Part shown: piece by piece, positions 50,644 to 62,931 of the stretch
Position numbering within the stretch: position 1 is the first letter of the stretch
How the letters are laid out: every line of letters starts with the position of its first letter
NCBI RefSeq assembly: GCF_009931115.1
Contig: NZ_CP047491.1
Span: forward strand, 2,183,501-2,247,500
Origin: Microbulbifer hydrolyticus
GTDB taxonomy: Bacteria > Pseudomonadota > Gammaproteobacteria > Pseudomonadales > Cellvibrionaceae
Direction: 5' to 3'
Length of the DNA: 64,000 nt
Notes under the pieces: model-generated
Told to the model about the DNA's origin: nothing
The model's input: the letters and a program-made list of their open reading frames with translations, nothing else
The model's database searches: none
Program-made: the position numbers and the translations under genes

Positions 50644-51276
50644 TCAGGCCAAATCCTTCTGGGAGCCCGGATAACGGTTACTAAGCGCCGTATAAAGCTG
50701 ATCGCTGAAGTTTTCTGCTGCACTGTCTAAAGATTGGGCAATCTCGGCCAGATGCTCATTATCTTCCCGACCGGCCCACAACTTCTGGTAGGTGCCCTCT
50801 TTGTAGCCGTGATCCTGGCGGAAACGGTTAAGCACGTTCTTGCCCACGTATCGAAGGTAGAGGTCTTCGAACGGCATGTCACAATCGATCATCAATTGTG
50901 CAAACCCAACCAGGTCAAACTGTTTGGTGGAGAGCGTGTTGAGGGTAAACGCCTCGAGGTTTTCGCGGAAGTCACCGGCAACTGGCTGCTCGGCGGACAA
51001 CTGCTGTTCCATTTTCGCCGCCACCGCTTCCGGGCTGCCCTGCTGCAGCTCGAGGCTCAGGCCAAAATGCCAGATATCCACCAGCTCCAGCTTCACCTGC
51101 TCCATTTCTGGTTGCTGCTTTTTCCACCACTTCCAGCCGTAGTGATCGAGCAGCTCTGCGCTCTCCACCCAGATGGCACGGTACCAGGCGAAGTTTTGTT
51201 CACGCCAGTTTTCATTGACCAGCGTATTGATCTGGTCCTGCAGCGCCAGCATGGTCTGCAATTGCTGTTGCAACAT
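50644..51276 (-). CDS. dUTP diphosphatase, dimeric all-alpha (dUTPase_2/MazG-like)
   Basis: 210 residues, all-helical. The metal-binding pattern of the dimeric dUTPase family is readable: VESAELLDHYGWKWWKK (first Glu motif) and LELVDIWHFGLS (ExxxD motif, about residues 64-75), with a later VLNRFRQDHGYKEGTY segment. Such enzymes convert dUTP (and dUDP) to dUMP, protecting DNA from uracil. AGGAA precedes the ATG. It lies between tatD and mdh on the same strand. Whether a trimeric dut is also present elsewhere is unknown. Confidence 0.82.
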   Translation of the reverse strand: MLQQQLQTMLALQDQINTLVNENWREQNFAWYRAIWVESAELLDHYGWKWWKKQQPEMEQVKLELVDIWHFGLSLELQQGSPEAVAAKMEQQLSAEQPVAGDFRENLEAFTLNTLSTKQFDLVGFAQLMIDCDMPFEDLYLRYVGKNVLNRFRQDHGYKEGTYQKLWAGREDNEHLAEIAQSLDSAAENFSDQLYTALSNRYPGSQKDLA

Positions 51277-51306
51277 AAAGGGTTCCTGATTGTTCGGAGG
51301 TCGCGC

Positions 51307-52083
51307 CTATGCGGCGCGGGGAAATAACCGGTAAAAATTTTCAGTGGTGATAGCCGCGAGTTCCTCATAGGAAATGCCCCGCAGCTCGGCAATAAATTCG
51401 GCCACTTCCCGCACATACGCGGGGATATTGGGCTTGCCCCGATATGGCACCGGTGCGAGATAGGGAGAGTCGGTCTCTACCAGTAGCCGGTCCAGCGGAA
51501 CCTGCTTGGCGACCTCGCGCAGCTCTTCCGCATTCTTAAAGGTGACGATTCCGGAAAGAGAAATGTAGTAATTCAGGTCCAGGGCGGCTTTTGCCATTTC
51601 CCAGCTCTCGGTGAAGCAATGCAGCACACCTGCGTGTTCGCGACTACCGTGCTCCCGGATCAGGTCAATCGTGTCCTGACGAGCATCGCGGGTGTGCACG
51701 ATCACCGGCAGCGCCACTTCCGCGGCCGCCTGCAGATGAGCGACAAAACTGTGCTGCTGGACCTGTTTGGTTTCTGTGCTGTAGTAGTAGTCGAGTCCCG
51801 TCTCGCCGAGGGCAACAACATTGGGCCGGGTGGAGAGCGTCTTCAGCTTTTCGACATCCGCCAGCCCGGACTCCACGTCCAGCGGGTGCACGCCTACGGA
51901 GCAAACCACATCGTCATAGCGCCCGGCGATGCCGAGCACGTCATCTACGTTCTCAAGACTGATGCCGACACACAGGAACTTGCCAACGCCGCGGCTGCGC
52001 GCCAGCTCAAGCACCGCGTCCAGGTCGCCATCGAATTTATCCAGTTTGAGTCTGTCGAGATGACAGTGAGAATCTACCAGCAT
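51307..52083 (-). CDS. TatD-family metal-dependent hydrolase (YcfH type)
   Basis: 258-residue TIM-barrel nuclease/hydrolase. Metal ligands are readable: HCH at residues 6-8, Glu in ALGETGLDYYY (about 92), His in VIVHTRDA (about 129), His in VLHCFT (about 153) and Asp in LLVETDSPYLAP (about 203). The family has DNase or deacylase activities. It lies just downstream of pilZ, the same order as in Pseudomonas, where it closes the holB-tmk cluster. Confidence 0.92.
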   Translation of the reverse strand: MLVDSHCHLDRLKLDKFDGDLDAVLELARSRGVGKFLCVGISLENVDDVLGIAGRYDDVVCSVGVHPLDVESGLADVEKLKTLSTRPNVVALGETGLDYYYSTETKQVQQHSFVAHLQAAAEVALPVIVHTRDARQDTIDLIREHGSREHAGVLHCFTESWEMAKAALDLNYYISLSGIVTFKNAEELREVAKQVPLDRLLVETDSPYLAPVPYRGKPNIPAYVREVAEFIAELRGISYEELAAITTENFYRLFPRAA

Positions 52084-52233
52084 GGAACAGAGCCTGTTGG
52101 TCGTGGGCTGCTGAGGATCGGAGACACCACAGAAGCCGGGAAAACTAAGCGGGGAATTATACAGATACAGGGCCCGATGCGCGCGGTTTCACGCCGGGCC
52201 AGACGGGGCAAGGGATGCCCCGCCTATTCAGGC

Positions 52234-52587
52234 CTACAGGGTGTGCGTGGGACGGCTGGACTCCAGCGAGCCCGCCAGCAGGGTTTCAATCTTACTCTGC
52301 GCGGTATTTTCTTTATCGCTGAACTGGATGCCGATACCCGGTGTGCGGTTGCCCTGGGCGCCGCCAGGGGTAATCCATACTACCTTGCCGGCAACAGGCA
52401 GCTTTTCTGGTTCCTCCATCAGGCTCAGCAACAGAAAAACTTCATCGCCCAGACTGTAGGTTTTATCGGTGTTGATGAACAGGCCACCATTTTTGACGAA
52501 TGGCATATACGCCGCATACAGCACGGATTTATCCTGAATCTTCAGCGACAGGATGCCGTTTCGGGCACCACCCCCCATACCTTTCAT
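52234..52587 (-). CDS. pilZ: PilZ-domain type IV pilus assembly protein
   Basis: 117 residues from ATG 52587, with ACGGGG upstream; the frame is open to 52659 but the extension is not family-like. The sequence GILSLKIQDKSVLYAAYMPF..GGLFI, EEPEKLPVAGKVVWI and GIGIQFSD matches the founding PilZ of Pseudomonas. The RxxxR and D/NxSxxG c-di-GMP-binding motifs are absent, as in that protein, so it probably acts through partners (PilB/FimX-type) instead of binding c-di-GMP. Located between tatD and holB, the conserved position. Confidence 0.92.
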   Translation of the reverse strand: MKGMGGGARNGILSLKIQDKSVLYAAYMPFVKNGGLFINTDKTYSLGDEVFLLLSLMEEPEKLPVAGKVVWITPGGAQGNRTPGIGIQFSDKENTAQSKIETLLAGSLESSRPTHTL

Positions 52588-52765
52588 ATTCAACCCCGTT
52601 TCGGAACCAACCGGTTTTTTTGTTCTGATTACGCTTTGCGCTGTCGAATTATTGCGCAACGGAAGCCGGTGAAACCGTTGCCGTCACGCCATCTCGGTAA
52701 CTTACCGCGCCAACGCGCAGCCTGTCTACTGCCTTACCCAGTGCAAACGAACCGTGTCGCACAGG

Positions 52766-55616
<2,851 letters not shown>

Positions 55617-55667
55617 GTTTGTGTCACAACCAATTATTACTGCGAAGGATGTTTTATCCGGGGGGCA

Positions 55668-56564
55668 CTATTGCCACAAGTCGTCGGCGATCACTGCCTG
55701 AATACGCCGCGTGGCCGGGCCTGAACCCAGTGTGCGGACCTGGCCCCCAGACGACCAGGCGGCTTCCAGCGCCACCTGCACTACGGGTACCACACCGCGC
55801 ACTGCATTACAGACCGCCACTTCCGCAGCCTGTTCAATATCCGAGATCAGAAGGTCATCTTCGCTGATTTCAACCCTTCCTGCCAGCCAGTTAAGCATCA
55901 CCCCGCGAACCCCACAGTTGCGCAGACTGGGGGTTTGCCATCGACCGTCCCGCCATAACAGCAGGTTGCTCCGCAGTCCTTCAATCACCAGCCCCCGGTT
56001 ATCCAGAAGCAGCCCCTCATGAAAGAGCTCAGACCGAAGCTCCACCGAACACTCTCCCAGTTCGCGCTCTGCGAGGCGGTAGAGATCCCGGTGTAGTAAT
56101 TTGCAACCGATCAAAGGCCCGCGCGCCAGGCCGCGACTCGATTCCGCCGTATCACCGGCCACTGACGGCGAAAACGGAGAGCGCGAAGCGTCCGCAGTGA
56201 CCCGGGTCTCACAGAGGGACAGAGCCACCCCATGCGCCCACGGAGAAACTGGCTCGAGCGGTACTACCGTAAAGTCCCAGGCCATTTCACCCTGCAATTC
56301 ACCATAACGAAGCCGCACCCGTGCGCCCCGAGGCCAGCCGGCGGTTCGCCGGGCTATCGTGGACGCAGCGGATTCGATGTATTCAACGGTACGGGAATCC
56401 GGGCCGCCCGAACCCGTAAGCCGGGCCATGTGCCCTGCCAGTAGAGGAATCGCACCGTTTTGCGCGCGCATTGTCTCCAGCACACCAGACGAAAACTCGT
56501 CATCGGCAGGCAGGTATTGCTGCGCGCCGTTGGCGGACCAGTAAAAAGGAGTGGGGAAAGTCAC
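55668..56564 (-). CDS. pabC: Aminodeoxychorismate lyase
   Basis: Fold-type IV PLP enzyme releasing pyruvate from aminodeoxychorismate to give p-aminobenzoate. 298 residues, somewhat longer than E. coli PabC (269): about 25 extra residues (TADASRSPFSPSVAGDTAES) precede the catalytic Lys in PLIGCKLLHRDLY (near 155). LLLDNRGLVIEGLRSNLLLW replaces the usual E-x-x-x-SN motif with GLRSN. The region after it (GVMLNWLAGRVE, EQAAEVAVCNAVRGVVPV) agrees with the family. pabB is 22 kb away in the same window. Confidence 0.88.
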   Translation of the reverse strand: MTFPTPFYWSANGAQQYLPADDEFSSGVLETMRAQNGAIPLLAGHMARLTGSGGPDSRTVEYIESAASTIARRTAGWPRGARVRLRYGELQGEMAWDFTVVPLEPVSPWAHGVALSLCETRVTADASRSPFSPSVAGDTAESSRGLARGPLIGCKLLHRDLYRLAERELGECSVELRSELFHEGLLLDNRGLVIEGLRSNLLLWRDGRWQTPSLRNCGVRGVMLNWLAGRVEISEDDLLISDIEQAAEVAVCNAVRGVVPVVQVALEAAWSSGGQVRTLGSGPATRRIQAVIADDLWQ

Positions 56565-56621
56565 GGATAGAAGTCGGTGCCGGCCCGCGCGAATGGCCGC
56601 AAGCCAGCACCCTCTGAAGGA

Positions 56622-57863
56622 TCAAATTCGCTGGAAGACCAGCGAGCCGTTGGTACCACCAAATCCAAACGAATTGGACAGTACCGCATCGATTTTCATT
56701 TCCTGCGCCGTGTGTGGCACCAGGTTGATACCACCACAAGCTTCGTCCACGTTATCGAGATTGACCGTGGGCGGTGCCACCTGATCCCGCAGCGCCATTA
56801 CGGAGAAAATAGCTTCGATGGCACCGGCAGCGCCGAGCAGGTGTCCGGTCATGGATTTGGTCGAGCTCACGGCAATTTGGTCAAGGCTTCCATCAAACAC
56901 CGAGCGCACCGCAGCGATCTCTGCCTTGTCGCCCAGAGGCGTAGAAGTACCGTGTGCATTGATGTACTGAACCGCAGATGCCTCGAGTCCCGCATCTTTC
57001 AGCGCATTCTCCATCGACAGCGCAGCACCAGCTCCGTCTTCCGGTGGAGAGGTCATGTGGTGTGCATCACCACTCATGCCGAAGCCACTCAGCTCCGCGT
57101 AGATCTTCGCACCGCGGGCCTTGGCATGTTCGTACTCTTCGAGCACCAGGACGCCGGCACCTTCACCCAGAACAAATCCGTCGCGGTCTTTATCCCACGG
57201 GCGACTGGCCGCCAGCGGGTCGTCATTGCGGGTGGAGAGTGCACGTGCGGCACAGAATCCGCCGAGACCAACCGGAGTGGTCACCATTTCGGCACCACCA
57301 CACACCATGACATCGGCATCCCCATACTGAATGGTACGCAGGCCCAGGCCGATGGCGTGGGTACCTGTGGTACAGGCCGTAGTGGTGGAAAGGTTCGGCC
57401 CTTTCATGCCGTATTTAATCGAGAGGTTGCCGGAAACCATATTGATGATGGCGCCCGGAACAAAAAACGGAGAAACCCGGCGCGGGCCCTTCTCCGCAAT
57501 CAGCAAGGCATTGTTTTCAATCGCGGCAATACCGCCCATGCCAGAACCGATACAGGCACCGATACGCGGTGCGTTGGCATCCGTCACTTCCAGGCCGCTA
57601 TCTTCTACCGCCTGGATACCTGCACTGAGGCCATACTGTAGAAAAATATCCATCTTGCGCGCTTCTTTTTGCGCGACGTGGGGTTCAGGGTCAAAGTTTT
57701 TTACCGTCGCGGCAAAGCGAGTGCTAAACGCCGAAACATCAAATGACTCGATCGGAACCACACCACTTTTACCCGCTAACAATGCGGGCCAGGTGTCTTC
57801 CAGGGTATTTCCGAGAGGGCTTACTGTGCCCATTCCGGTGATAACGACTCTTCTACGCGTCAC
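56622..57863 (-). CDS. fabF: Beta-ketoacyl-ACP synthase II
   Basis: Elongates acyl-ACP by condensation with malonyl-ACP. The start is GTG 57863, which has GGGGGAGG at six nt and yields 413 residues, the exact E. coli length; a TTG at 57884 is not needed. The catalytic triad is Cys near 164 ([11 protein letters not shown]), His near 304 ([11 protein letters not shown]) and His near 341 ([11 protein letters not shown]). The C-terminus [12 protein letters not shown] is typical. Downstream of acpP with a stable hairpin in the spacer. Confidence 0.97.
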   Translation of the reverse strand: MTRRRVVITGMGTVSPLGNTLEDTWPALLAGKSGVVPIESFDVSAFSTRFAATVKNFDPEPHVAQKEARKMDIFLQYGLSAGIQAVEDSGLEVTDANAPRIGACIGSGMGGIAAIENNALLIAEKGPRRVSPFFVPGAIINMVSGNLSIKYGMKGPNLSTTTACTTGTHAIGLGLRTIQYGDADVMVCGGAEMVTTPVGLGGFCAARALSTRNDDPLAASRPWDKDRDGFVLGEGAGVLVLEEYEHAKARGAKIYAELSGFGMSGDAHHMTSPPEDGAGAALSMENALKDAGLEASAVQYINAHGTSTPLGDKAEIAAVRSVFDGSLDQIAVSSTKSMTGHLLGAAGAIEAIFSVMALRDQVAPPTVNLDNVDEACGGINLVPHTAQEMKIDAVLSNSFGFGGTNGSLVFQRI

Positions 57864-57946
57864 TTGCGCCTCCCCCGAAATCAATCAAACACGCCGGAAA
57901 CTTTGCAATGCTTACCGGTCGCTTTTTCACAAGGTTCAAATAGACG

Positions 57947-57979
57947 GAGAGCCGCGCTATGGAACATAGAACGGCTCTC
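57947..57979 (-). other. Strong hairpin in the acpP-fabF spacer, without T run
   Basis: GAGAGCCG (57947-57954) pairs with CGGCTCTC (57972-57979); a second stem CTATG/CATAG with loop GAA is nested inside. No poly-T follows on the minus strand, so it is more likely an RNA processing or stability element that allows acpP to be expressed well above fabF. Confidence 0.6.
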
Positions 57980-58034
57980 GCAGTACAACAGTAATGGGTA
58001 GCACTTACCCTTTACTTAAACTATCCAGCAGGAA

Positions 58035-58271
58035 TCAACCGAGGTTCTGGTTGATGTAATCAATGGCCAGCTGAACAGTGGTGATTTTTTCTGCTTCTTC
58101 GTCGGGGATTTCGGTTTCGAATTCCTCTTCCAAAGCCATTACCAGCTCAACTGTGTCGAGGGAGTCAGCGCCCAGATCTTCAACAAAGGATGCTTCAGGT
58201 TTTACATCTTCTTCCTTCACGCCCAGTTGTTCAGCAACGATCTTTTTTACGCGCTCTTCAATGCTGCTCAT
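58035..58271 (-). CDS. acpP: Acyl carrier protein
   Basis: 78-residue acidic protein carrying acyl chains on 4'-phosphopantetheine at Ser37 in [12 protein letters not shown]. Length and sequence match the E. coli protein closely. The ATG follows AGGAG. It has its own promoter candidate at 58388-58415 and a hairpin after the gene, in keeping with the very high expression of acpP elsewhere. Confidence 0.98.
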   Translation of the reverse strand: MSSIEERVKKIVAEQLGVKEEDVKPEASFVEDLGADSLDTVELVMALEEEFETEIPDEEAEKITTVQLAIDYINQNLG

Positions 58272-58387
58272 GATTCAATTTAACTCCTAGTGGATAAAAA
58301 TCTGTTTTGGTCACTGTTTGAAATTTGCCCACAACATGTGGTGATTCAGTAACCGGCTAACACAGCTTATGGTTAATTCGAGGCGGC

Positions 58388-58415
58388 ATTGTACCCTGAT
58401 TTTTTCGGGATGTAA
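58388..58415 (-). promoter_or_regulatory. Candidate sigma-70 promoter of acpP
   Basis: On the minus strand, TTACAT (58415-58410), a 16-bp spacer and TACAAT (58393-58388), each four to five of six matches to consensus, about 116 nt before the acpP ATG. Confidence 0.55.
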
Positions 58416-58478
58416 TGCACCGCCTCCCACCAACCACTGAATGATAAAAATTAACTTATCAATCAACTACTTACGGCA

Positions 58479-58496
58479 ATTTTCTCGAGAGAAAAT
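58479..58496. repeat. Perfect palindrome at the fabG 3' end
   Basis: ATTTTCTC and GAGAAAAT, separated by GA, overlap the fabG stop codon. It could be an operator for the acpP transcript or a weak terminator; function is not known. Confidence 0.4.
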
Positions 58497-59251
58497 CACC
58501 CCATATACATGCCGCCATTCACGTGAATGGTCTCTCCGGTCACATAACCACCAGCATCGCTGGCCAAAAATGCGACGACCGACGCAATCTCTTCCGGCGC
58601 ACCCAGACGGCCCAGCGGGATCTTGCCCATCAGGGCTTCGCGCTGTGCTTCCGGCAACACCTTGGTCATATCGGTATCAATAAAGCCTGGCGCAACGGTG
58701 TTCACGGTTATACCCCGCGAACCAACCTCGGCAGCCAGTGCGCGAGCGAAACCACCGACACCGGCTTTGGTGGCCGCATAGTTGCTCTGGCCAGCATTAC
58801 CCATACTGCCCACAACCGAGCTGATATTGATAATACGACCCCAGCGCGCCTTGGACATATCGCGCAGGCAGCTTTTGCTCACACGGTAGACAGCGGTCAG
58901 GTTTGTATTCAGGACATCTTCCCACTCGTTGTCTTTCATGCGCATCAGCAGGTTGTCTTTGGTAATACCCGCATTGTTCACAAGAATGGTGGGAGCGCCA
59001 AACTCCGCCTTAACAGATTCCAGGACCGCAGCAATGCTGTCGGGGCTGGTGACATCGAGTTCTTTACCGGTACCTTTGACGCCCTTTTCGGCAAAACGTG
59101 CGGAAATTTTTTCCGCACCACCGGCACTGGTCGCAGTACCAATGACGATAGCACCCTGAGCGCCGAGCAGGTCGGCAATGGCGGCCCCGATGCCGCGACT
59201 GGCGCCAGTTACAAGCGCTACCTTGCCGTCAAGTGAAGTTGAAACAGTCAT
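58496..59251 (-). CDS. fabG: 3-oxoacyl-ACP reductase
   Basis: NADPH-dependent reduction of 3-oxoacyl-ACP. 251 residues from ATG 59251 (GGGAGA upstream; the frame is open to 59302 but the extra residues are not conserved). Rossmann motif GASRGIG at 16-22, NNAGIT, catalytic Ser in NISSVVGSMGN, and Tyr/Lys in SNYAATKAG (about 155 and 159). Position between fabD and acpP is the standard fab cluster. Confidence 0.97.
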   Translation of the reverse strand: MTVSTSLDGKVALVTGASRGIGAAIADLLGAQGAIVIGTATSAGGAEKISARFAEKGVKGTGKELDVTSPDSIAAVLESVKAEFGAPTILVNNAGITKDNLLMRMKDNEWEDVLNTNLTAVYRVSKSCLRDMSKARWGRIINISSVVGSMGNAGQSNYAATKAGVGGFARALAAEVGSRGITVNTVAPGFIDTDMTKVLPEAQREALMGKIPLGRLGAPEEIASVVAFLASDAGGYVTGETIHVNGGMYMG

Positions 59252-59320
59252 ATTTTCTCCCGTTCCCCTCCCCTGCAGCTGGCGCCTTTCGCAGCCTGCC
59301 ACACTGGTTGGGGTTCGTTT

Positions 59321-60265
59321 TTATTGTGCAGTGGATTTTACGGCTTCTGACATCTGTGCCGGAGTTTCGATATTGTGTGCGGTCAGGCTGCGATCAATAC
59401 GCTTCGCCAATCCGGCGAGAACCTTGCCGGGACCACATTCAACCAGTTGCGCGGTGCCCGCTTCGGCCATCGCCTGGACACAGGCAGTCCAGCGCACCGG
59501 GCTGTAAATTTGCTCAACCATCAGCGCCTTGATCGCGGAGGGATCAGCCTCCGGCTTGGCGTGCACATTATGGATAACGGGTATTTCCGGCGCGCGGAAT
59601 ACGGTCGCCTCAATCTGCGGCGCAAGCTTTTCCGCCGCCGGGCGCATCAGTTCCGTATGAAATGGCGCACTAACCGGCAGTGGCAGCGCACGCTTGGCGC
59701 CCGCCGCTTTGCACGCATCGATAGCGCGCGCGACAGCCGCAGCGCCCCCCGCAATCACCACCTGACCGGGCGAGTTGTAATTTACAGCAGTAACAACACC
59801 GCCTTCAGCGGCACTGGCACAGGCATCTTCCACCGCCTGATCATCAAGTCCGATGACCGCCGCCATGGCGCCCTCTCCAGCCGGCACAGCCTCCTGCATC
59901 AGGCGGCCGCGTTCACGCACCAGGCGCACGGCGTCTTCAAACTGCAGCACGCCGGCACATACCAGCGCGGACCATTCACCCAGACTATGGCCCGCCATAC
60001 GCGCGGGTGTCACGCCACCCTGGGCCTGCCAGGCGCGATACAGTGCGACGCTGGCCGTGAGGAGCAGCGGCTGGGTTCTTTCAGTAAGGTTGATATCTTC
60101 CTGCGCGCCATTCTGGCACAGGTCCCAGAGGTCATACCCGAGAACAGAGGAAGCTTGAGAAAAGGTTGCGCTGATTTCCGGGAAAGCCTCGGCCGCTTCC
60201 GCCAGCATACCAATCTGCTGGGAGCCCTGGCCGGGAAATACAAACGCCAAAACTGGGTTGGTCAT
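59321..60265 (-). CDS. fabD: Malonyl CoA-ACP transacylase
   Basis: Loads malonyl groups on ACP. 314 residues from ATG 60265 with AAAGGA upstream (an ATG-type start at 60283 would add six residues). GQGSQ at 12-16, nucleophile Ser94 in GHSLGEW, and catalytic His in APFHTELM near 203. Between plsX and fabG. Confidence 0.97.
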   Translation of the reverse strand: MTNPVLAFVFPGQGSQQIGMLAEAAEAFPEISATFSQASSVLGYDLWDLCQNGAQEDINLTERTQPLLLTASVALYRAWQAQGGVTPARMAGHSLGEWSALVCAGVLQFEDAVRLVRERGRLMQEAVPAGEGAMAAVIGLDDQAVEDACASAAEGGVVTAVNYNSPGQVVIAGGAAAVARAIDACKAAGAKRALPLPVSAPFHTELMRPAAEKLAPQIEATVFRAPEIPVIHNVHAKPEADPSAIKALMVEQIYSPVRWTACVQAMAEAGTAQLVECGPGKVLAGLAKRIDRSLTAHNIETPAQMSEAVKSTAQ

Positions 60266-60352
60266 GGAACATCCTTTAACCAAATAAGTGGAGCCTTAAA
60301 CGAGAGGGCCTGGCTGGACGTTATAGACCGCGAACAGGTCACGGGGCCCTGC

Positions 60353-61387
60353 TTAATCGCACCCCGTCTGCTGCTGCGACTGCAGAGCCATTGCCCTGCC
60401 CAACTGCTGCGCCAAGTCTGACTCGGCACACTCTTTTGCCGTCAGCATCGCGCGGTAAAACGCTTCGCTACTGGCACCGCCATGACTCTTGATAACGTTG
60501 CCTGTCAGCCCCAAAAAGCTGGCGCCATTATAACGACCGGGTTCTAGCTGTGCGCGCCATTTTCGCAACAGATTTATGGCTAATTGGCCAAAAAAGCGCT
60601 TTATCGGCGCCTTCTTGTCAATGGTAAACGTCTTTTGACCTATGAGTCGTATAACGCCCTCGGCGGATTTCATGGCTACATTACCCATCAGGCCATTGCA
60701 CACCACAACATCCACGGCACCGGTAAAAATATCGTGCCCCTCAACGAATCCCACGTAATTTATCACGGGGTCCGCCTGAAGCAGTTTGCCGGCACGCCGG
60801 ATCTCTTCGGTACCCTTGTGCTCCTCCGCACCAATATTCAGTAGTGCTACCGCCAGCTCAGACTTACCGGAGAACACGCGCTGTGCCTCCTGCCCCATAT
60901 GAGCGAACAGCACCAGGTCTTCCGCAGTGCAGTCGATATTCGCACCGAGATCGAGCATGAAGCAGGAACCGTCTGCGGTGGGCAAGGATTTGCCGAGCGC
61001 CGGGCGACGGACCCCCTCGACGGTGCCCAGGATGCTGCGACCAAGCGCCAGCAGTGCACCCGTATTGCCAGAGGTCACCATGGCCGCGCAATTTCCACTC
61101 GCCACTGACTGCAACGCCAGCGCCATCGACGATTCACGCTTGTGGCGCAATGCCTGCACCGGATTACACCCTTGGGTAATCACCTGGGCACAGTCGACCA
61201 GCTCGAGGCGTTCACGCACCGATGGGGGCTGTTTAATCAGAAGGGAATGCAGCTGGGAGCGGGGGCCGAACAGTTTCAGTTCTGCCTGGGGGAAGCGGAT
61301 GAGAAATCTTGCACAGGCCGGAACGACAGAGCGGGGACCTAAGTCCCCGCCCATCGCATCCACGGCCAATCGTAATTGGCTGGACAA
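60353..61387 (-). CDS. plsX: Phosphate acyltransferase PlsX
   Basis: Forms acyl-phosphate from acyl-ACP for phosphatidic acid synthesis. 344 residues; LAVDAMGGDLGPRSVVPA, TSGNTGALLALG, LDLGANIDCTAEDL and NGLMGNVAMKSAEG are family blocks. The start is TTG 61387, three nt after the rpmF stop, with the ribosome site (GAAGAG) formed by the last rpmF codons, so translation is coupled to L32 production. Confidence 0.95.
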   Translation of the reverse strand: MSSQLRLAVDAMGGDLGPRSVVPACARFLIRFPQAELKLFGPRSQLHSLLIKQPPSVRERLELVDCAQVITQGCNPVQALRHKRESSMALALQSVASGNCAAMVTSGNTGALLALGRSILGTVEGVRRPALGKSLPTADGSCFMLDLGANIDCTAEDLVLFAHMGQEAQRVFSGKSELAVALLNIGAEEHKGTEEIRRAGKLLQADPVINYVGFVEGHDIFTGAVDVVVCNGLMGNVAMKSAEGVIRLIGQKTFTIDKKAPIKRFFGQLAINLLRKWRAQLEPGRYNGASFLGLTGNVIKSHGGASSEAFYRAMLTAKECAESDLAQQLGRAMALQSQQQTGCD

Positions 61388-61390
61388 AGC

Positions 61391-61582
61391 TTACTCTTCT
61401 TCGGAAGAGCTGCCGACATCAATCACTTTGCGACCACGGTAGAAACCGTCTTTGGTCACGTGGTGACGGTGATGCTTCTCACCGGTGGTCGGATCAACGG
61501 ACAGAGTCGGTCCGCTCAGAGCGTCGTGAGAGCGACGCATGCCGCGACGGGAACGGGTTTTTTTGTTCTGCTGAACAGCCAT
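61391..61582 (-). CDS. rpmF: 50S ribosomal protein L32
   Basis: 63 residues, opening [20 protein letters not shown] as in E. coli L32. No zinc-ribbon cysteines, so it is the C-minus form. An acidic SSSEEE tail extends beyond the usual end. Ribosome site GGAGC. It couples ribosome and lipid synthesis genes in the rpmF-plsX-fab operon. Confidence 0.97.
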   Translation of the reverse strand: MAVQQNKKTRSRRGMRRSHDALSGPTLSVDPTTGEKHHRHHVTKDGFYRGRKVIDVGSSSEEE

Positions 61583-61661
61583 TTGGTGCTCCTAAACATA
61601 ACTAACAGTTAACACCGGAACCGGGGCGCCTACCGGCGAGCCCAAACCCTTCAAACAACTC

Positions 61662-62204
61662 TCAAGACTTGTTTGACGAACCCTTCAACTGTTCCAGTAC
61701 TTTAAAGGGGTTTTCCTGTTGCTCTACCGCTTCCGGCTTATCGCCACCACTTCGGAATGCCTCTTTGGAGACGCACTCCCGGTCGTGGAAAGCCACCATC
61801 GGCAGATTGAGCAAAATCTCTTCTTCCAATGTCTGATACAGATCCAGCTCATCGCCGTCCTGTATCACCGGGTCGAGAGACTTGGGCAATGACTTGCCCT
61901 GATCTTCCGACCACACAAAGCCCCAGGCTATATCGGCCTCAACCTGCTCACACACCGGCTGCAGGCAGCGCTGACACAACAGCTCTACCTCCAGCTTAAG
62001 ATGCCCGGTAGCCACCTGGTTACGCTGCAGATCCCTGGCAAATGCCAGAGTCACTGCCACATCACCATTTACTGACTCCGTAGACGCTACCAGCCGCGGA
62101 AGTTCATCCGAGGGAACAGTACCGTCCAGTTGCTGCTCACGCTGCACCAATTTTCGTGCATCAATGCGGCGCGGAAGCGCAGATTTCTGGGGGGGTATCG
62201 ACAT
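61662..62204 (-). CDS. yceD: YceD family (DUF177) protein
   Basis: 180 residues. The conserved core is HLKLEVELLCQRCLQPV with Cys77 and Cys80, then WGFVWSEDQ, and the acidic DPVIQDGDELDLYQTLEEEILLNLPM-type segment in parts. In bacteria it is upstream of rpmF and has been linked to 23S rRNA accumulation; biochemical role not settled. Divergent from maf over 112 bp. Contains further Cys85 and a Cys near 144, of unknown use. Confidence 0.93.
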   Translation of the reverse strand: MSIPPQKSALPRRIDARKLVQREQQLDGTVPSDELPRLVASTESVNGDVAVTLAFARDLQRNQVATGHLKLEVELLCQRCLQPVCEQVEADIAWGFVWSEDQGKSLPKSLDPVIQDGDELDLYQTLEEEILLNLPMVAFHDRECVSKEAFRSGGDKPEAVEQQENPFKVLEQLKGSSNKS

Positions 62205-62316
62205 AAGCGCGCAATTCTATGGACTCACCTGAGCCTTGTCAAAACAATTCAACCACCGCATGATCAGCGGCACCAGCCCCGCCGGACCCGACCTCCAAAC
62301 CAGGAAGCCAATTCCC

Positions 62317-62904
62317 ATGCGTCGACTGATTCTAGCCTCTAGCTCCCCCTACCGTCGCGCCCTCCTTGAGAAGCTGCGACTGCCATTCGAGTCGGCAAGC
62401 CCCCATATAAATGAAGAAGCATTGCCCGGCGAGTCCGCCCTGGAACTGGCAACGCGGCTCGCCACGGAAAAAGCCCACGCCCTGCACAGCCAGTTTCCGG
62501 ATGCCATCATCATCGGATCCGACCAAGTGGCGGAATGCGAGGGGCGACAACTGGGCAAGCCGGGCACCAGGGCAAAAGCGCTCGAGCAGCTCCTCCTATG
62601 CGCCGGCCACCCGGTCACCTTCCATACCGGCCTGTGCGTACTGGACGGCCAGTCTGCCCGGCACACCACAATTTGCGAACCCTTCCGCGTGTATTTCAGG
62701 GATCTGACCCGATTGGAAGCCGAAAACTACATCGAACTGGATAACCCGCTGGATTGCGCGGGATCCTTTAAAGCCGAAGGGTTGGGAATCGCACTCTTCG
62801 AAAAAATGGAAGGAAATGACGTGAATACATTGATTGGCCTCCCACTAATTCGACTGATTGAGTTGCTCAAGCCCTACGGGATTGACCCGCTCACCCGAAA
62901 CTAA
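62317..62904 (+). CDS. Maf/YceF nucleoside triphosphate pyrophosphatase
   Basis: 195 residues from ATG 62317 (AGGAAG upstream; the frame is open 27 codons further but not family-like). SSSPYRRALLEKL is the phosphate-binding SxxRxxLL-type motif; DQVAECEGRQLGKPG and FRDLTRLEAENYIELDNPLDCAG identify the YceF (7-methyl-GTP pyrophosphatase) subfamily rather than YhdE (dTTP/UTP). A house-cleaning enzyme. The plus-strand gene is convergent with gph. Confidence 0.93.
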   Translation: MRRLILASSSPYRRALLEKLRLPFESASPHINEEALPGESALELATRLATEKAHALHSQFPDAIIIGSDQVAECEGRQLGKPGTRAKALEQLLLCAGHPVTFHTGLCVLDGQSARHTTICEPFRVYFRDLTRLEAENYIELDNPLDCAGSFKAEGLGIALFEKMEGNDVNTLIGLPLIRLIELLKPYGIDPLTRN

Positions 62905-62931
62905 ACCATTCATCAGGGCAAAATAACGCAA

